Counted from the stretch's first letter, positions 28,072 through 36,884 are shown. The stretch: DNA of 64,000 bases from Philodulcilactobacillus myokonensis (GCF_027923585.1 NZ_BRPL01000002.1:744001-808000); one strand, 5' to 3'. Notes: generated from the sequence alone by a model not told the origin. Made by a program: numbers and translations.

Positions 28072-29106
28072 ATGAAAATTGCAATTGATGCGATGGGCGG
28101 AGATTACGCCCCCACAGAAATAGTTAAGGGGGTTGAATTAGCGCGTGATAAATATTCTGAGATTGAATTTCAACTATATGGACCATTGGATCAAATTAAA
28201 CCACTGGTAAAAAATAACGAACGAATTGATATTATTAATGCTGATGAAGTGATTGGCATGGGAGAAGAACCAGTTCGAGCTGTAATGCGTAAAAAGAATT
28301 CCAGCATTGATTTAGCAGCTAAAGCAGTTAAAGATCACCAAGCTGATGCTTTTTTGTCTGCTGGGAATACCGGTGCCATTCTAACTGCCGGGTTATTTAT
28401 TGTTGGAAGAATTAAGGGGATTGATAGGCCTGGATTAACAACAACAATGCCAGTCGTTACCCGTGGTGATCAGTCTAAGTTTGTGATGCTTGATGTTGGT
28501 GCAAATGCGGATTCGAAAGCATTTAATCTTTATCAATATGCATTTATGGGTAAATATTATGCTGAACAGGTTTTAAAAATTAAAAATCCTCGAATTGGGT
28601 TGTTGAATAACGGGACCGAACCTGATAAGGGTGATATGTTACACAAACATGTTCATAAATTATTATCTCAAAATGACGATTTAAATTTTATTGGTAACGT
28701 TGAGTCAAGAGAATTATTAAATGGCGCTGCTGATGTAGTTGTATCAGATGGTTTTACAGGAAATGCTGCTTTAAAGGGAATTGAAGGTGCTGCATTGTCT
28801 GTTATGAACGTGATTAAAGACACAATTATGTCTGGTGGTTTAAGAAGCAAGCTAGGTGCTCTAATGTTAAAAAAATCATTTAAACAAATTGGTAATAAAA
28901 TGGACTATTCGAAATATGGCGGCGCTGTTTTAATGGGAGTTAAAGCTCCGGTTGTTAAAACTCATGGTAGTAGTAAAGCAACGACCGTACGAAATACAAT
29001 TGGTCAAATTAAAACAATGGTGGATTCTAAAACCGTTAATCAAATTGTTAACTATTTTGATGTCCATGCTGATGAAATGAAAGAAATTAAGAAAAATTCT
29101 AAATAA
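28072..29106 (+). CDS. plsX: phosphate acyltransferase PlsX
   Basis: 344 residues. Converts acyl-ACP to acyl-phosphate for PlsY (encoded at 60940). Standard start MKIAIDAMGGDYAPTEIVKG, then SAGNTGAILTAG, MLDVGANADSK and SDGFTGNAALKGIEG. RBS AAAGGAGAT upstream. recG-plsX-acpP-rnc is the usual Firmicute order. Confidence 0.97.
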   Translation: MKIAIDAMGGDYAPTEIVKGVELARDKYSEIEFQLYGPLDQIKPLVKNNERIDIINADEVIGMGEEPVRAVMRKKNSSIDLAAKAVKDHQADAFLSAGNTGAILTAGLFIVGRIKGIDRPGLTTTMPVVTRGDQSKFVMLDVGANADSKAFNLYQYAFMGKYYAEQVLKIKNPRIGLLNNGTEPDKGDMLHKHVHKLLSQNDDLNFIGNVESRELLNGAADVVVSDGFTGNAALKGIEGAALSVMNVIKDTIMSGGLRSKLGALMLKKSFKQIGNKMDYSKYGGAVLMGVKAPVVKTHGSSKATTVRNTIGQIKTMVDSKTVNQIVNYFDVHADEMKEIKKNSK

Positions 29107-29126
29107 TAAAATAATTACTGATTATC

Positions 29127-29135
29127 TGTTATAAT
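29127..29135 (+). promoter_or_regulatory. extended -10 promoter of acpP
   Basis: TGTTATAAT (29127-29135), an exact extended -10 about 44 bases before the acpP start. No clear -35. Confidence 0.6.
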
Positions 29136-29178
29136 AATTAGTAATTTTAATTCCATCCATAGTAAGGAAATGATTATA

Positions 29179-29427
29179 ATGAGTCGTGAAGAAATTTTTA
29201 ATAAGATTGCTGACATGTTATCAGAACAATTTGATGTCGATCGTAGTAAAATTAAAGGTTCTTTAAATTTTCAAGATGATTTAGATGCAGATTCAATTGA
29301 TTTTGTTGAATTTGTTTTAAAATTAGAAGATGAATTTGGTGCTAAAATTTCTGATGAGACAGCTGAAAAATTGACAACTGTTGATAAGGCTGTAAAATAT
29401 ATTTCAGAGCATTCAAATAAAAATTAA
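29179..29427 (+). CDS. acpP: acyl carrier protein
   Basis: 82 residues from ATG 29179. An in-frame ATG at 29170 lies only 1 base from AAGGA, while 29179 has about 10-base spacing. The 4'-phosphopantetheine attachment Ser is Ser39 in DLDADSIDFVEFVLKLED. Strongly acidic helical bundle. It carries acyl chains for fatty acid and phospholipid synthesis alongside PlsX. A terminator follows. Confidence 0.97.
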   Translation: MSREEIFNKIADMLSEQFDVDRSKIKGSLNFQDDLDADSIDFVEFVLKLEDEFGAKISDETAEKLTTVDKAVKYISEHSNKN

Positions 29428-29446
29428 ATCGATATGAAATTTAATG

Positions 29447-29480
29447 AAGCGATTACTAGCGATGGGTAATCGCTTTTATT
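29447..29480 (+). terminator. terminator after acpP
   Basis: AAGCGATTAC (29447-29456) pairs with GTAATCGCTT (29466-29475), followed by TTATT. Confidence 0.85.
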
Positions 29481-29514
29481 CATAGCGTAATAATTAAATT
29501 AAGGAGAATAAATA

Positions 29515-30213
29515 ATGATAAAAGAATTTGATGATTTAATTTATAATAATTATCGAATTAAATTTAATAATGAAGCACTATTAGATGCAGCCATGACCCA
29601 AGCATCCTATGTGAATGAACATCCTGATCAAAATTTGAAATTTTATCAGCGATTAGAATTTTTGGGTGATGCAGTTTATGAATTAGCTGTATCCACGTAT
29701 ATTTTTAAACGATTTCCTAAATTGCCAGAAGGTCGCTTGACTAGATTAAGAGCTGCAATGGTTAATGAAGATAGTTTCAGTCGGCTTGCTAAGGAATGCC
29801 AATTTAATAAGTACATTCGGTTAGGTAAAGGTGAAGAAGAAGCTGGCGCCAGGAATCGTGAAAAATTACTTTGCGATATTTTTGAATCATTCATTGGTGC
29901 CGTTTATTTAGATCAAGGAATGGACAAGGTGGTATCATTTTGTAAGCAGGTTCTTTTCCCTAAGTTGGATGAAGGTTGGTTTGATGAATATTTTGATCAT
30001 AAAACTGATTTACAAGAAAAAGTACAAGAACATGGACCTGTTGACATTGAATACCATCTTTTAGACGAAGAAGGTCCAGATAACGATCGAAGATTTAAGA
30101 CTTCTGTTGTTATTAATGGCAAGGAATATGGTGAAGGTGTCGGTGAATCTAAAAAGGATGCCGAACAAAATGCAGCTAAACGTGCATTAAAAGTTCTTGA
30201 TAATGATGAATAA
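29515..30213 (+). CDS. rnc: ribonuclease III
   Basis: 232 residues. Double-strand-specific RNase for rRNA and mRNA processing. Catalytic domain (1-155) with signature RLEFLGDAVYELAVS, then CDIFESFIGAVYLDQG. C-terminal dsRNA-binding domain (about 160-228) ending GVGESKKDAEQNAAKRAL. In Firmicutes rnc is normally followed by smc and then ftsY; here ftsY begins 14 bases after the rnc stop. Confidence 0.97.
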   Translation: MIKEFDDLIYNNYRIKFNNEALLDAAMTQASYVNEHPDQNLKFYQRLEFLGDAVYELAVSTYIFKRFPKLPEGRLTRLRAAMVNEDSFSRLAKECQFNKYIRLGKGEEEAGARNREKLLCDIFESFIGAVYLDQGMDKVVSFCKQVLFPKLDEGWFDEYFDHKTDLQEKVQEHGPVDIEYHLLDEEGPDNDRRFKTSVVINGKEYGEGVGESKKDAEQNAAKRALKVLDNDE

Positions 30214-30226
30214 AGGAGGATAATTC

Positions 30227-31564
30227 ATGGGCTTATTTGACATTTTTAAACGAAAAAATAAAAAGAATTCAAAGAAAAATCATTTTGAGCAGGATCATGA
30301 TGACAAAAATCAAAAAAATGTAAAAAAACAAGTAACTAAACCTGATGAACATCAAACGGCATCAGAAACTCCTCAAAGTAATGAATCAAGTAATTCTAAT
30401 GAAAGTGAAGTACCTAAGAAAAGTAAGGTGTCAGGTGAAACTATTCAATCGAGTGAATTTGCCCAATTGAATGAAGAATCAAGTCAAAATTCATCGACCA
30501 CAATTTCATCAAATAATTTAAGTGAAGAAAAATCAAGTGAATTTAACTCAAGGGTGTCCGCGTCATCAAATGCTAGTGATTCATCATCTAATTCAGAAAA
30601 TACAGATCACCATAATAATGAAAAATCAGATGATGAATCATTGTATGAACATGGTTTAGCTAAATCACGATCTAGTTTTGGTCAAAAATTGAATGCATTA
30701 TTTGCACATTTTAGATCTGTTAATGATGAATTCTTTGATGACTTAGAAGATACATTAATTGAATCTGATGTTGGTGTTAACATGGCAGTTAAATTAACTG
30801 ATCAATTGAGGGATGAAGTTAAATTACGAAATGCTAAAACAAAATCAGATGTTCAAAATGTTATTATTAAGAAATTAATTGATTTATATGATCAAAATGG
30901 TGATCAAAATAATCAGATTAATTTTTCCAAAAAAGGACCCACTGTGATTCTATTTGTCGGTGTTAATGGTGCTGGTAAGACAACTACCATTGGTAAAATG
31001 GCTAATATGTATAAACAACAGGGCAAGAAAGTTTTATTGGCAGCTGCAGATACATTTAGAGCTGGAGCAATTGAACAGCTTGATGTTTGGGCTCAACGTG
31101 ACAAGGTTGATATTGTAAAAAAAGAAGAAGGCAGTGATCCATCATCAGTTGTGTACGATGCAATTGATAAAGCCAAACGGGAAAATTACGATATTTTATT
31201 TGTTGATACAGCTGGACGTCTGCAAAATAAGGTTAATTTAATGAACGAATTAATGAAAATGAAGAAAGTTCTAACAAGATCTATTCCGGATGCTCCCCAT
31301 GAAGTACTACTAGTTTTAGATGCAACAACGGGACAAAATGCTTTAAACCAGGCTAAATTATTTACTAAAGATACAAACGTTAGTGGAATTGTTTTAACCA
31401 AGCTAGATGGAACTGCTAAGGGTGGCATTGTTTTAGCAATTAGAAATGAAATGCATTTGCCTGTTAAGTACGTCGGATTAGGCGAAGGTGTTAATGATTT
31501 AAGGCCATTTGATGCTAATGATTTTATTTACGGCTTGTTTAAAGGACTATTCAAACAAAATTAA
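30227..31564 (+). CDS. ftsY: signal recognition particle receptor FtsY
   Basis: 445 residues. Docks SRP-ribosome complexes at the membrane. An N-terminal charged, Ser/Asn/Glu-rich low-complexity segment (about 10-145) is probably disordered or membrane-associated. The NG GTPase domain follows (about 150-445): GVNGAGKTTTIGKMAN, ADTFRAGAIEQLDVW, DTAGRLQNKVNL, TKLDGTAKGGI. The first smc-less rnc-ftsY junction is directly upstream (RBS AAGGAGGAT). Confidence 0.96.
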   Translation: MGLFDIFKRKNKKNSKKNHFEQDHDDKNQKNVKKQVTKPDEHQTASETPQSNESSNSNESEVPKKSKVSGETIQSSEFAQLNEESSQNSSTTISSNNLSEEKSSEFNSRVSASSNASDSSSNSENTDHHNNEKSDDESLYEHGLAKSRSSFGQKLNALFAHFRSVNDEFFDDLEDTLIESDVGVNMAVKLTDQLRDEVKLRNAKTKSDVQNVIIKKLIDLYDQNGDQNNQINFSKKGPTVILFVGVNGAGKTTTIGKMANMYKQQGKKVLLAAADTFRAGAIEQLDVWAQRDKVDIVKKEEGSDPSSVVYDAIDKAKRENYDILFVDTAGRLQNKVNLMNELMKMKKVLTRSIPDAPHEVLLVLDATTGQNALNQAKLFTKDTNVSGIVLTKLDGTAKGGIVLAIRNEMHLPVKYVGLGEGVNDLRPFDANDFIYGLFKGLFKQN

Positions 31565-31615
31565 TGATAATTAGTATCTAAAAATAATGCTGGTCAAGAA
31601 TTGGAGGTTTTGCAT

Positions 31616-31957
31616 TTGGATCTTAAAAAGAACTATCGGATCAATTCATTATTTGAATTTTATGGATCTTTACTGACTTCCAAACAAAAAAATTATATTC
31701 AATTGTACTACGTTGATGATTATTCTTTGGGTGAAATATCAGAAAATTTTCATGTTAGTCGGCAGGCAGTTTATGATAATATTAAACGGACAGAATTAAT
31801 TTTAGAAAGATACGAAAAGCAATTACATTTATACAAAGAATTTGTAATTCGCAATCGTCAATTTGATCAGATTAAGGATTATGTTGAGCATCATTATGCT
31901 GATGATCAAAAATTACATAATTTACTTGATCATCTTGAACATACTGAAGAAGAATGA
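31616..31957 (+). CDS. ylxM: SRP-associated helix-turn-helix protein YlxM
   Basis: 113 residues from TTG 31616. The upstream TTG at 31601 precedes the RBS GGAGG (31603-31607) and is rejected. Sigma-factor-like [23 protein letters not shown] followed by [21 protein letters not shown]. In streptococci YlxM stimulates SRP. It sits between ftsY and ffh, its usual place, and is followed 16 bases later by ffh. The C-terminal helix is acidic. Confidence 0.93.
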   Translation: MDLKKNYRINSLFEFYGSLLTSKQKNYIQLYYVDDYSLGEISENFHVSRQAVYDNIKRTELILERYEKQLHLYKEFVIRNRQFDQIKDYVEHHYADDQKLHNLLDHLEHTEEE

Positions 31958-31973
31958 GAGTGGTGAAATATAG

Positions 31974-33440
31974 ATGGCATTTGAAGGATTAACTGAACGA
32001 TTACAAAAAACTTTCAGAAACCTTAGAGGAAAGGGTAAAGTTAGTGAATCTGATTTAAGAAGTACAATGCGTGAAATTAGATTAGCATTGCTAGAAGCTG
32101 ATGTTAACTTTACCGTTGTCAGAAATTTTGTAAAGAAAGTACAAACGAGGGCCAAGGGTGCCGACGTTTTAGAAGGGTTAAACCCTGCTCAACAAATTGT
32201 TAAAATTGTTGATGATGAATTAACTAAAACCATGGGAAAAGAAGCAACACCCTTAAATAAATCAGAGAAAATTCCAACGGTAATTATGATGGCCGGCCTG
32301 CAAGGTGCCGGTAAAACTACAACTGCTGGGAAATTAGCTTTGAAACTTAAAAATGAAAATAAAGCTAGGCCATTATTAATTGCAGCCGATGTTTACCGTC
32401 CAGCTGCTGTTGATCAATTAGTACAGGTGGGCCAACAAGTTAATGTCCCCGTATTTCAACAGGGCGTTGATGTTGACCCAGTTGATATTGTTAAAGCAGG
32501 CTTGGATCAGGCTAAGAAAGATAAAAATGATTACGTTATCATTGATACTGCTGGTCGCTTGCAGATTGATCAAAAATTAATGGATGAATTAAAACGGATC
32601 AAGGCACTTGCTAATCCAGATGAAATTCTATTAGTTGTTGATGCAATGACCGGACAAAATGCCGTTAGTACTGCCCAGGGTTTTAATGATGATTTAGATG
32701 TATCGGGAGTTGTACTAACTAAATTAGATGGTGATACTAGGGGTGGTGCGGCCCTTTCAATTCGTGCAGTTACTAAGAAGCCAATTAAATTTGTTGGACA
32801 GGGTGAAAAGATGACCGATTTAGATGTCTTTCATCCTGATCGAATGGCATCCAGGATTCTTGGTATGGGTGATTTGCTCACTTTAATTGAAAAAACTCAA
32901 AAGAATTACGATAAAAAACAAACCCAGAAATTAACTGAAAAAATTCAAAAGAATACATTTGATTTTAATGATTTCTTAGCGCAAATCAATAAAATTCAAA
33001 AAATGGGTCCTTTGAAAAATTTAATTAAAATGATTCCAGGAATGGCTAATAATCCTGCATTAAAAAATGCTAATATGAATCCAAAAGATATGGCCCATTT
33101 AAAAGCTGTTATTTATTCTATGACAAAAGAAGAAAGGACCAATCCAGACGTTTTAAATCCTTCTAGAAGAAAAAGGATTGCCAAGGGATCAGCAAGGCCA
33201 ATTCATGAAGTTAATCGAATGATTAAACAATTTAACATGATGAAAAATATGATGAATAAAGTCTCAAACGGTAATATGTCTGGAATGTCAAACATGATGA
33301 ATCAAGTTGGTATGAATGGTGCTGGTTCTGGAATGCCTGGAATGAATAACATGCCTAAAATGCCAATGAAAAAAATGTCTAAACAAATGAAAAAGAATCG
33401 ACATTTAAAGCAAAAGCTTAGAAAATTAAGAAAACATTAA
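31974..33440 (+). CDS. ffh: signal recognition particle protein Ffh
   Basis: 488 residues. The GTPase subunit of SRP. N domain helices 1-90; G domain: MAGLQGAGKTTTAGKLA, ADVYRPAAVDQL, DTAGRLQIDQKLM, TKLDGDTRGGA. The C-terminal M domain (about 300-488) is methionine-rich, with an unusually Met/Asn/Gly-dense stretch at about 420-470, the signal-sequence groove and linker. RBS GAGAGTGG. Ends with a basic tail. Confidence 0.97.
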   Translation: MAFEGLTERLQKTFRNLRGKGKVSESDLRSTMREIRLALLEADVNFTVVRNFVKKVQTRAKGADVLEGLNPAQQIVKIVDDELTKTMGKEATPLNKSEKIPTVIMMAGLQGAGKTTTAGKLALKLKNENKARPLLIAADVYRPAAVDQLVQVGQQVNVPVFQQGVDVDPVDIVKAGLDQAKKDKNDYVIIDTAGRLQIDQKLMDELKRIKALANPDEILLVVDAMTGQNAVSTAQGFNDDLDVSGVVLTKLDGDTRGGAALSIRAVTKKPIKFVGQGEKMTDLDVFHPDRMASRILGMGDLLTLIEKTQKNYDKKQTQKLTEKIQKNTFDFNDFLAQINKIQKMGPLKNLIKMIPGMANNPALKNANMNPKDMAHLKAVIYSMTKEERTNPDVLNPSRRKRIAKGSARPIHEVNRMIKQFNMMKNMMNKVSNGNMSGMSNMMNQVGMNGAGSGMPGMNNMPKMPMKKMSKQMKKNRHLKQKLRKLRKH

Positions 33441-33446
33441 TTAGAA

Positions 33447-33487
33447 TGATGGTATGAAATTATTAAAATAATTTCATACCATTTTTG
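33447..33487 (+). terminator. terminator after ffh
   Basis: About 15 bp of perfect stem (ATGGTATGAAATTAT and its complement) with a 4-base loop, then TTTTTGTTTT. It ends only about 5 bases before the AAGGAGG of the next gene. Confidence 0.9.
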
Positions 33488-33506
33488 TTTTAAGGAGGTT
33501 GATTAA

Positions 33507-34646
33507 ATGGCTTTATCTTATCGTGATATGTTAATGGCAGCTTCAATCGTAGTAAGAGCTGGGAATGTGCCTAATATTGTTGGTGAAGCAGGAATTGGTA
33601 AATCGGCTTTAGTAAGAGAATTAGCTCAAAAAAACCATGCCAAATTATTTACGACGGTTGTTAGCTTATCTGAAAAGGGTGATTTATCAATACCGGTTCC
33701 ACCGTTAACTTCTGACTCATTTATAAAAACAGATCAATATGGCGAATTAGCAGATGTTCAATTTGGTTATTCCCACACATTAATCCAAATTATTCAGCAT
33801 GCGCAAAAAGCTCCTAAACAACCTATTTATTGGTTCTTAGATGAATTTAATCGTGGAACCCAAGCCGTTCAAAGTGAATTAATGAATTTGGTCCTTCAAA
33901 GATCAATCAATAGTTTGAAATTACCCGATCAAGTTCATATTATTATTGCCGAAAATCCGGACTCAACAATGGCAGGATTTGAAAATTCAAATTACGGGGT
34001 TGCTGCAGGAGATGATGCAATTAAAGATCGAACGGTTAGATTAGTAATGCAATCTAGTTCTAACGATTGGATTAAATGGGCTGAATCAATTAATCCGCCT
34101 ATTCATCATCAAGTTATTGAGTACATTAAAGCTCACCCTGAAATGCTTCATCCTGATATCGATGATCATGATTTAATTCCGACACCGAGAGCTTGGAAAC
34201 GGGTATCAGATGATTTATATCAATTGGATCATTTAACCTTTAGTGAACGTCAACATGTGCAATTAGAAATATTAAAGGGCAATTTAGGGATTGAAACCGC
34301 AACTAATTTTGATCACTTTATTAATCATCATCAATTAAATTTATTAGCAGAAAATTTGATGAATGATTCATTTGAACATGTTTTAAATACCTTTAAAAGA
34401 ATGGATGAAACCCAAAAATTTGATTTATTAATGAATTTGGTTCATTTAAATCCTAAAATTGATGAAAATTTTGGGCTGCGTTTTGCTAAATTATTGAAAA
34501 ATTTAAGTCCCGATGGACAATATTCGTTGGTACTTCAATTATCTAATCAAACTTCGATATTAAATCAGGTTTATCAAAATATTGATCAAAATACAGAAAA
34601 GTTAAGACAATTATATGTATTATTTGAACAAATAAGTTTGAGTTAA
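33507..34646 (+). CDS. MoxR-type AAA+ ATPase
   Basis: 379 residues. AAA+ domain in about the first 220 residues: Walker A GEAGIGKSAL (about 27-36), Walker B YWFLDEFNRG (about 110-119), sensor-1 region IIIAENPDST, and an arginine-finger-like DRTVRLVM. The C-terminal 150 residues are helical and unassigned. MoxR ATPases act as chaperone-like partners of VWA proteins, and the next gene encodes one, 10 bases away. RBS AAGGAGG at 33492-33498. The role of this pair in lactobacilli is unknown, and the substrate cannot be inferred. Confidence 0.85.
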   Translation: MALSYRDMLMAASIVVRAGNVPNIVGEAGIGKSALVRELAQKNHAKLFTTVVSLSEKGDLSIPVPPLTSDSFIKTDQYGELADVQFGYSHTLIQIIQHAQKAPKQPIYWFLDEFNRGTQAVQSELMNLVLQRSINSLKLPDQVHIIIAENPDSTMAGFENSNYGVAAGDDAIKDRTVRLVMQSSSNDWIKWAESINPPIHHQVIEYIKAHPEMLHPDIDDHDLIPTPRAWKRVSDDLYQLDHLTFSERQHVQLEILKGNLGIETATNFDHFINHHQLNLLAENLMNDSFEHVLNTFKRMDETQKFDLLMNLVHLNPKIDENFGLRFAKLLKNLSPDGQYSLVLQLSNQTSILNQVYQNIDQNTEKLRQLYVLFEQISLS

Positions 34647-34656
34647 GGAAAATAAT

Positions 34657-35904
34657 ATGAATTTTAATCAAAAAGTAGGCCAATTGAAATCTAACCATAT
34701 CAATATTGATAATGTTTTAGGGTCAGCAATTGTGAGTTTATTAAAAAGTAATCAATTTTATGGAAATATTTTAGTTAGAATTAATCGAATAGAAGATGAT
34801 AAATTAAAGCAGCCGTTAGGACTAACATGGCATCGTCACCAGATTTATCTTTTATATTCCGAATCAATGATATCCAAGATTGGCGACTCAGAAGCATTAA
34901 TAACGATGTTAAAGCATGTTGCCTTACACATTATTTGGTTGCATCCAGCAATTTATTATAAAAATGATTTGGCTACCCAGATGGGAACTGATATATCGGT
35001 AAATCAATATTTAGATCAGGTTCCTCAACATGCTTTTACTTTGAAAAATGTAAATAGTTACTTTAACATAAAATTAAACAAAAACAAAAAAAGCAAATAT
35101 TATATCAAAAATATAAGAAAAATAATCAAAAAAGAAACTAAAAAACCAAACAAAAATTCAAAAAAGCAAACCTTAGATGATCATAAACAATGGGGAAGGT
35201 CATCTGGATTAACCAAATCTGAAAAAGCTAATCAATTAAAAAAATTAATTAATAAATCTTGGAAAAATACAAATACAAAAAATCGTGGTAATATTCCTGG
35301 TGATGTCAAAAATCAATTAAAACGGATCAGTATTAGACATCCAATTGATTGGAAAAAATATATTCAAATTGGATTGGGGAATATTAGTTTTGATAAAATC
35401 GATTCCAGAGCACGTTTCAATCGAAGGCAAGCATGGCGAATGGATTTAATGGGTCAAATCAGTAATAATATGTATCCAGTTAATATTTTTGTTGATAATT
35501 CAGGATCAATGGGTGATTTAGAAATTAGTTATTTATTATCTGAAATGGAAGATTTTTTGAATCATTTTCCAACTCTAATTAGTTTGTATAGTTTTGATAC
35601 GGAAATTCATAGATTAAAATCTAACAATAAGCATATTGATTTCAAGAGAATTGGTGGAGGTGGAACCCGTTTTCAATCAATATTTGATTACATTAACAAT
35701 CATAAAAATGCATTTGGAAATTCACTAGTAATTATTTTGACTGATGGATATGGTGAACATGAACTTAAATATTACCATAATAATAATATTTTATGGATTT
35801 TAACATCTGATATAAAACATTTTTCTGTTAATCATCCTTGTGGAAAAATTATTACATTAATTCATAATCAAGATTTCAAAGACTTAGTTAGGGGTGACAA
35901 TTAA
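34657..35904 (+). CDS. VWA-domain protein with degenerate metallopeptidase-like N-domain
   Basis: 415 residues. The C-terminal VWA domain (about 275-410) has a complete metal-ion-dependent adhesion site: DNSGS, Thr in GGGGTRFQ, and Asp in ILTDGYGEH. The N-terminal half resembles the zincin-like domain found in such proteins (DUF2201 type): HVALHIIWLHP (87-97) and GTDISVNQYLDQ. The expected HExxH glutamate is Val88, so peptidase activity is unlikely. A Lys/Asn-rich linker (about 135-200) joins the two. It overlaps the next gene by one base and partners the MoxR ATPase upstream. Confidence 0.82.
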   Translation: MNFNQKVGQLKSNHINIDNVLGSAIVSLLKSNQFYGNILVRINRIEDDKLKQPLGLTWHRHQIYLLYSESMISKIGDSEALITMLKHVALHIIWLHPAIYYKNDLATQMGTDISVNQYLDQVPQHAFTLKNVNSYFNIKLNKNKKSKYYIKNIRKIIKKETKKPNKNSKKQTLDDHKQWGRSSGLTKSEKANQLKKLINKSWKNTNTKNRGNIPGDVKNQLKRISIRHPIDWKKYIQIGLGNISFDKIDSRARFNRRQAWRMDLMGQISNNMYPVNIFVDNSGSMGDLEISYLLSEMEDFLNHFPTLISLYSFDTEIHRLKSNNKHIDFKRIGGGGTRFQSIFDYINNHKNAFGNSLVIILTDGYGEHELKYYHNNNILWILTSDIKHFSVNHPCGKIITLIHNQDFKDLVRGDN

Positions 35905-36194
35905 TGCTTTTAAAGCCAGAAATTATTAATAAAATTTTAAATAATGACAATAGTATTAAACGTGCCAGGGCAATTTTAAATAATCATTGGTCATCAATTT
36001 ATAATCAAAATCCCTTAATGGTTAATAAAATGAATATTGATGATATTAAATTAGCAAAAACACTTCTAGCAAGTAATTTAATCCAATCCCAAATTAATTT
36101 TAAAAATTATAAATCAATTCATGAATTTATTATTAAAAATGATAAATTTATTGAAAATAGTGCTAAAGAATTTCTTTTAATGCCTTTTAATTAA
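35904..36194 (+). CDS. small helical protein of the MoxR-VWA cassette
   Basis: 96 residues; the ATG shares one base with the VWA gene stop (TAATG), with GGGGTGAC as RBS, so it is translationally coupled to it. Asn/Ile/Lys-rich, predicted all-helical, no signal peptide or membrane helix, no family recognised. The coupling suggests it works with the ATPase and VWA proteins, perhaps as an adaptor, but nothing in the sequence shows how. Confidence 0.7.
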   Translation: MLLKPEIINKILNNDNSIKRARAILNNHWSSIYNQNPLMVNKMNIDDIKLAKTLLASNLIQSQINFKNYKSIHEFIIKNDKFIENSAKEFLLMPFN

Positions 36195-36202
36195 AAATAT
36201 AT

Positions 36203-36230
36203 AGGTGTAAAGAAAAAAGTCTTTACATCT
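36203..36230 (+). repeat. perfect hairpin before rpsP
   Basis: AGGTGTAAAGA (36203-36213) and TCTTTACATCT (36220-36230) form an 11-bp stem (one G-T pair) with a 6-base loop AAAAAG. No T tract follows, so it is not a standard terminator. Confidence 0.6.
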
Positions 36231-36286
36231 TAATGAATAACTGGTATATTTAATATCGTGATATAAATTATAGGAGGTGTAATTAG

Positions 36287-36562
36287 ATGTCAGTTAAAAT
36301 TCGTTTGAGAAGAATGGGTTCAAAGAGACGTCCATTTTACAGAATCGTAGTTGCTGATTCACGCAGCCCTCGTAATGGTCGTTTTATTGAAAAGGTTGGT
36401 TATTATAACCCACTTACTAAACCATCAACTGTTAAACTCCAAGATGAAGATATTTTTGATTGGTTAAAGAAGGGTGCTCAACCTTCAGATACAGTTAAAA
36501 ACTTATTATCAAATGCTGGTATTATGAAGAAGTACCACGAAGAAAAGTACTCAAAGAAATAA
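36287..36562 (+). CDS. rpsP: 30S ribosomal protein S16 (bS16)
   Basis: 91 residues. Binds 16S rRNA early in 30S assembly. Standard start [33 protein letters not shown], given here in two parts: [15 protein letters not shown] and [15 protein letters not shown]. The GYYNPLT motif follows. RBS AGGAGGTG. First gene of the rpsP-khpA-rimM-trmD-rplS cluster. Confidence 0.98.
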   Translation: MSVKIRLRRMGSKRRPFYRIVVADSRSPRNGRFIEKVGYYNPLTKPSTVKLQDEDIFDWLKKGAQPSDTVKNLLSNAGIMKKYHEEKYSKK

Positions 36563-36575
36563 GTGATCAACTGGT

Positions 36576-36821
36576 ATGACTGATTTTGATAAACTTATTA
36601 AAACAATTGTAAAACCGCTTGTTAGATATCCTAATGATATTTCAATTACACATCATGAAACTGATCTTTTTTATGAATATCATTTAAAAACCAACCCTAA
36701 CGATACTGGAAGAATTATTGGTAAGGGCGGTCATGTAGCACAGATAATCCGCACTATTATTTATAGTGTAAGAGTTTCTAGTGATAAACGTGTAAGATTA
36801 ATTATTGATGATGACAAGTAA
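36576..36821 (+). CDS. khpA: KH-domain RNA-binding protein KhpA (YlqC)
   Basis: 81 residues, a single KH domain with the GxxG loop in RIIGKGGHVAQIIRTI. KhpA pairs with KhpB (Jag/EloR) to bind RNAs and influence cell elongation in streptococci and lactobacilli. Located between rpsP and rimM as in nearly all Firmicutes. Confidence 0.93.
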   Translation: MTDFDKLIKTIVKPLVRYPNDISITHHETDLFYEYHLKTNPNDTGRIIGKGGHVAQIIRTIIYSVRVSSDKRVRLIIDDDK

Positions 36822-36822
36822 G

Positions 36823-36856
36823 CTCTTAAGCGATATATTCGTTTAAGAGTTTTTTA
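36823..36856 (+). terminator. terminator between khpA and rimM
   Basis: CTCTTAAGCGA (36823-36833) pairs with TCGTTTAAGAG (36839-36849), loop TATAT, then six Ts. It ends about 15 bases before the rimM RBS, leaving little room for a rimM promoter. Confidence 0.85.
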
Positions 36857-36884
36857 GTACCAAAATATAATAAGGAGAAATTAA

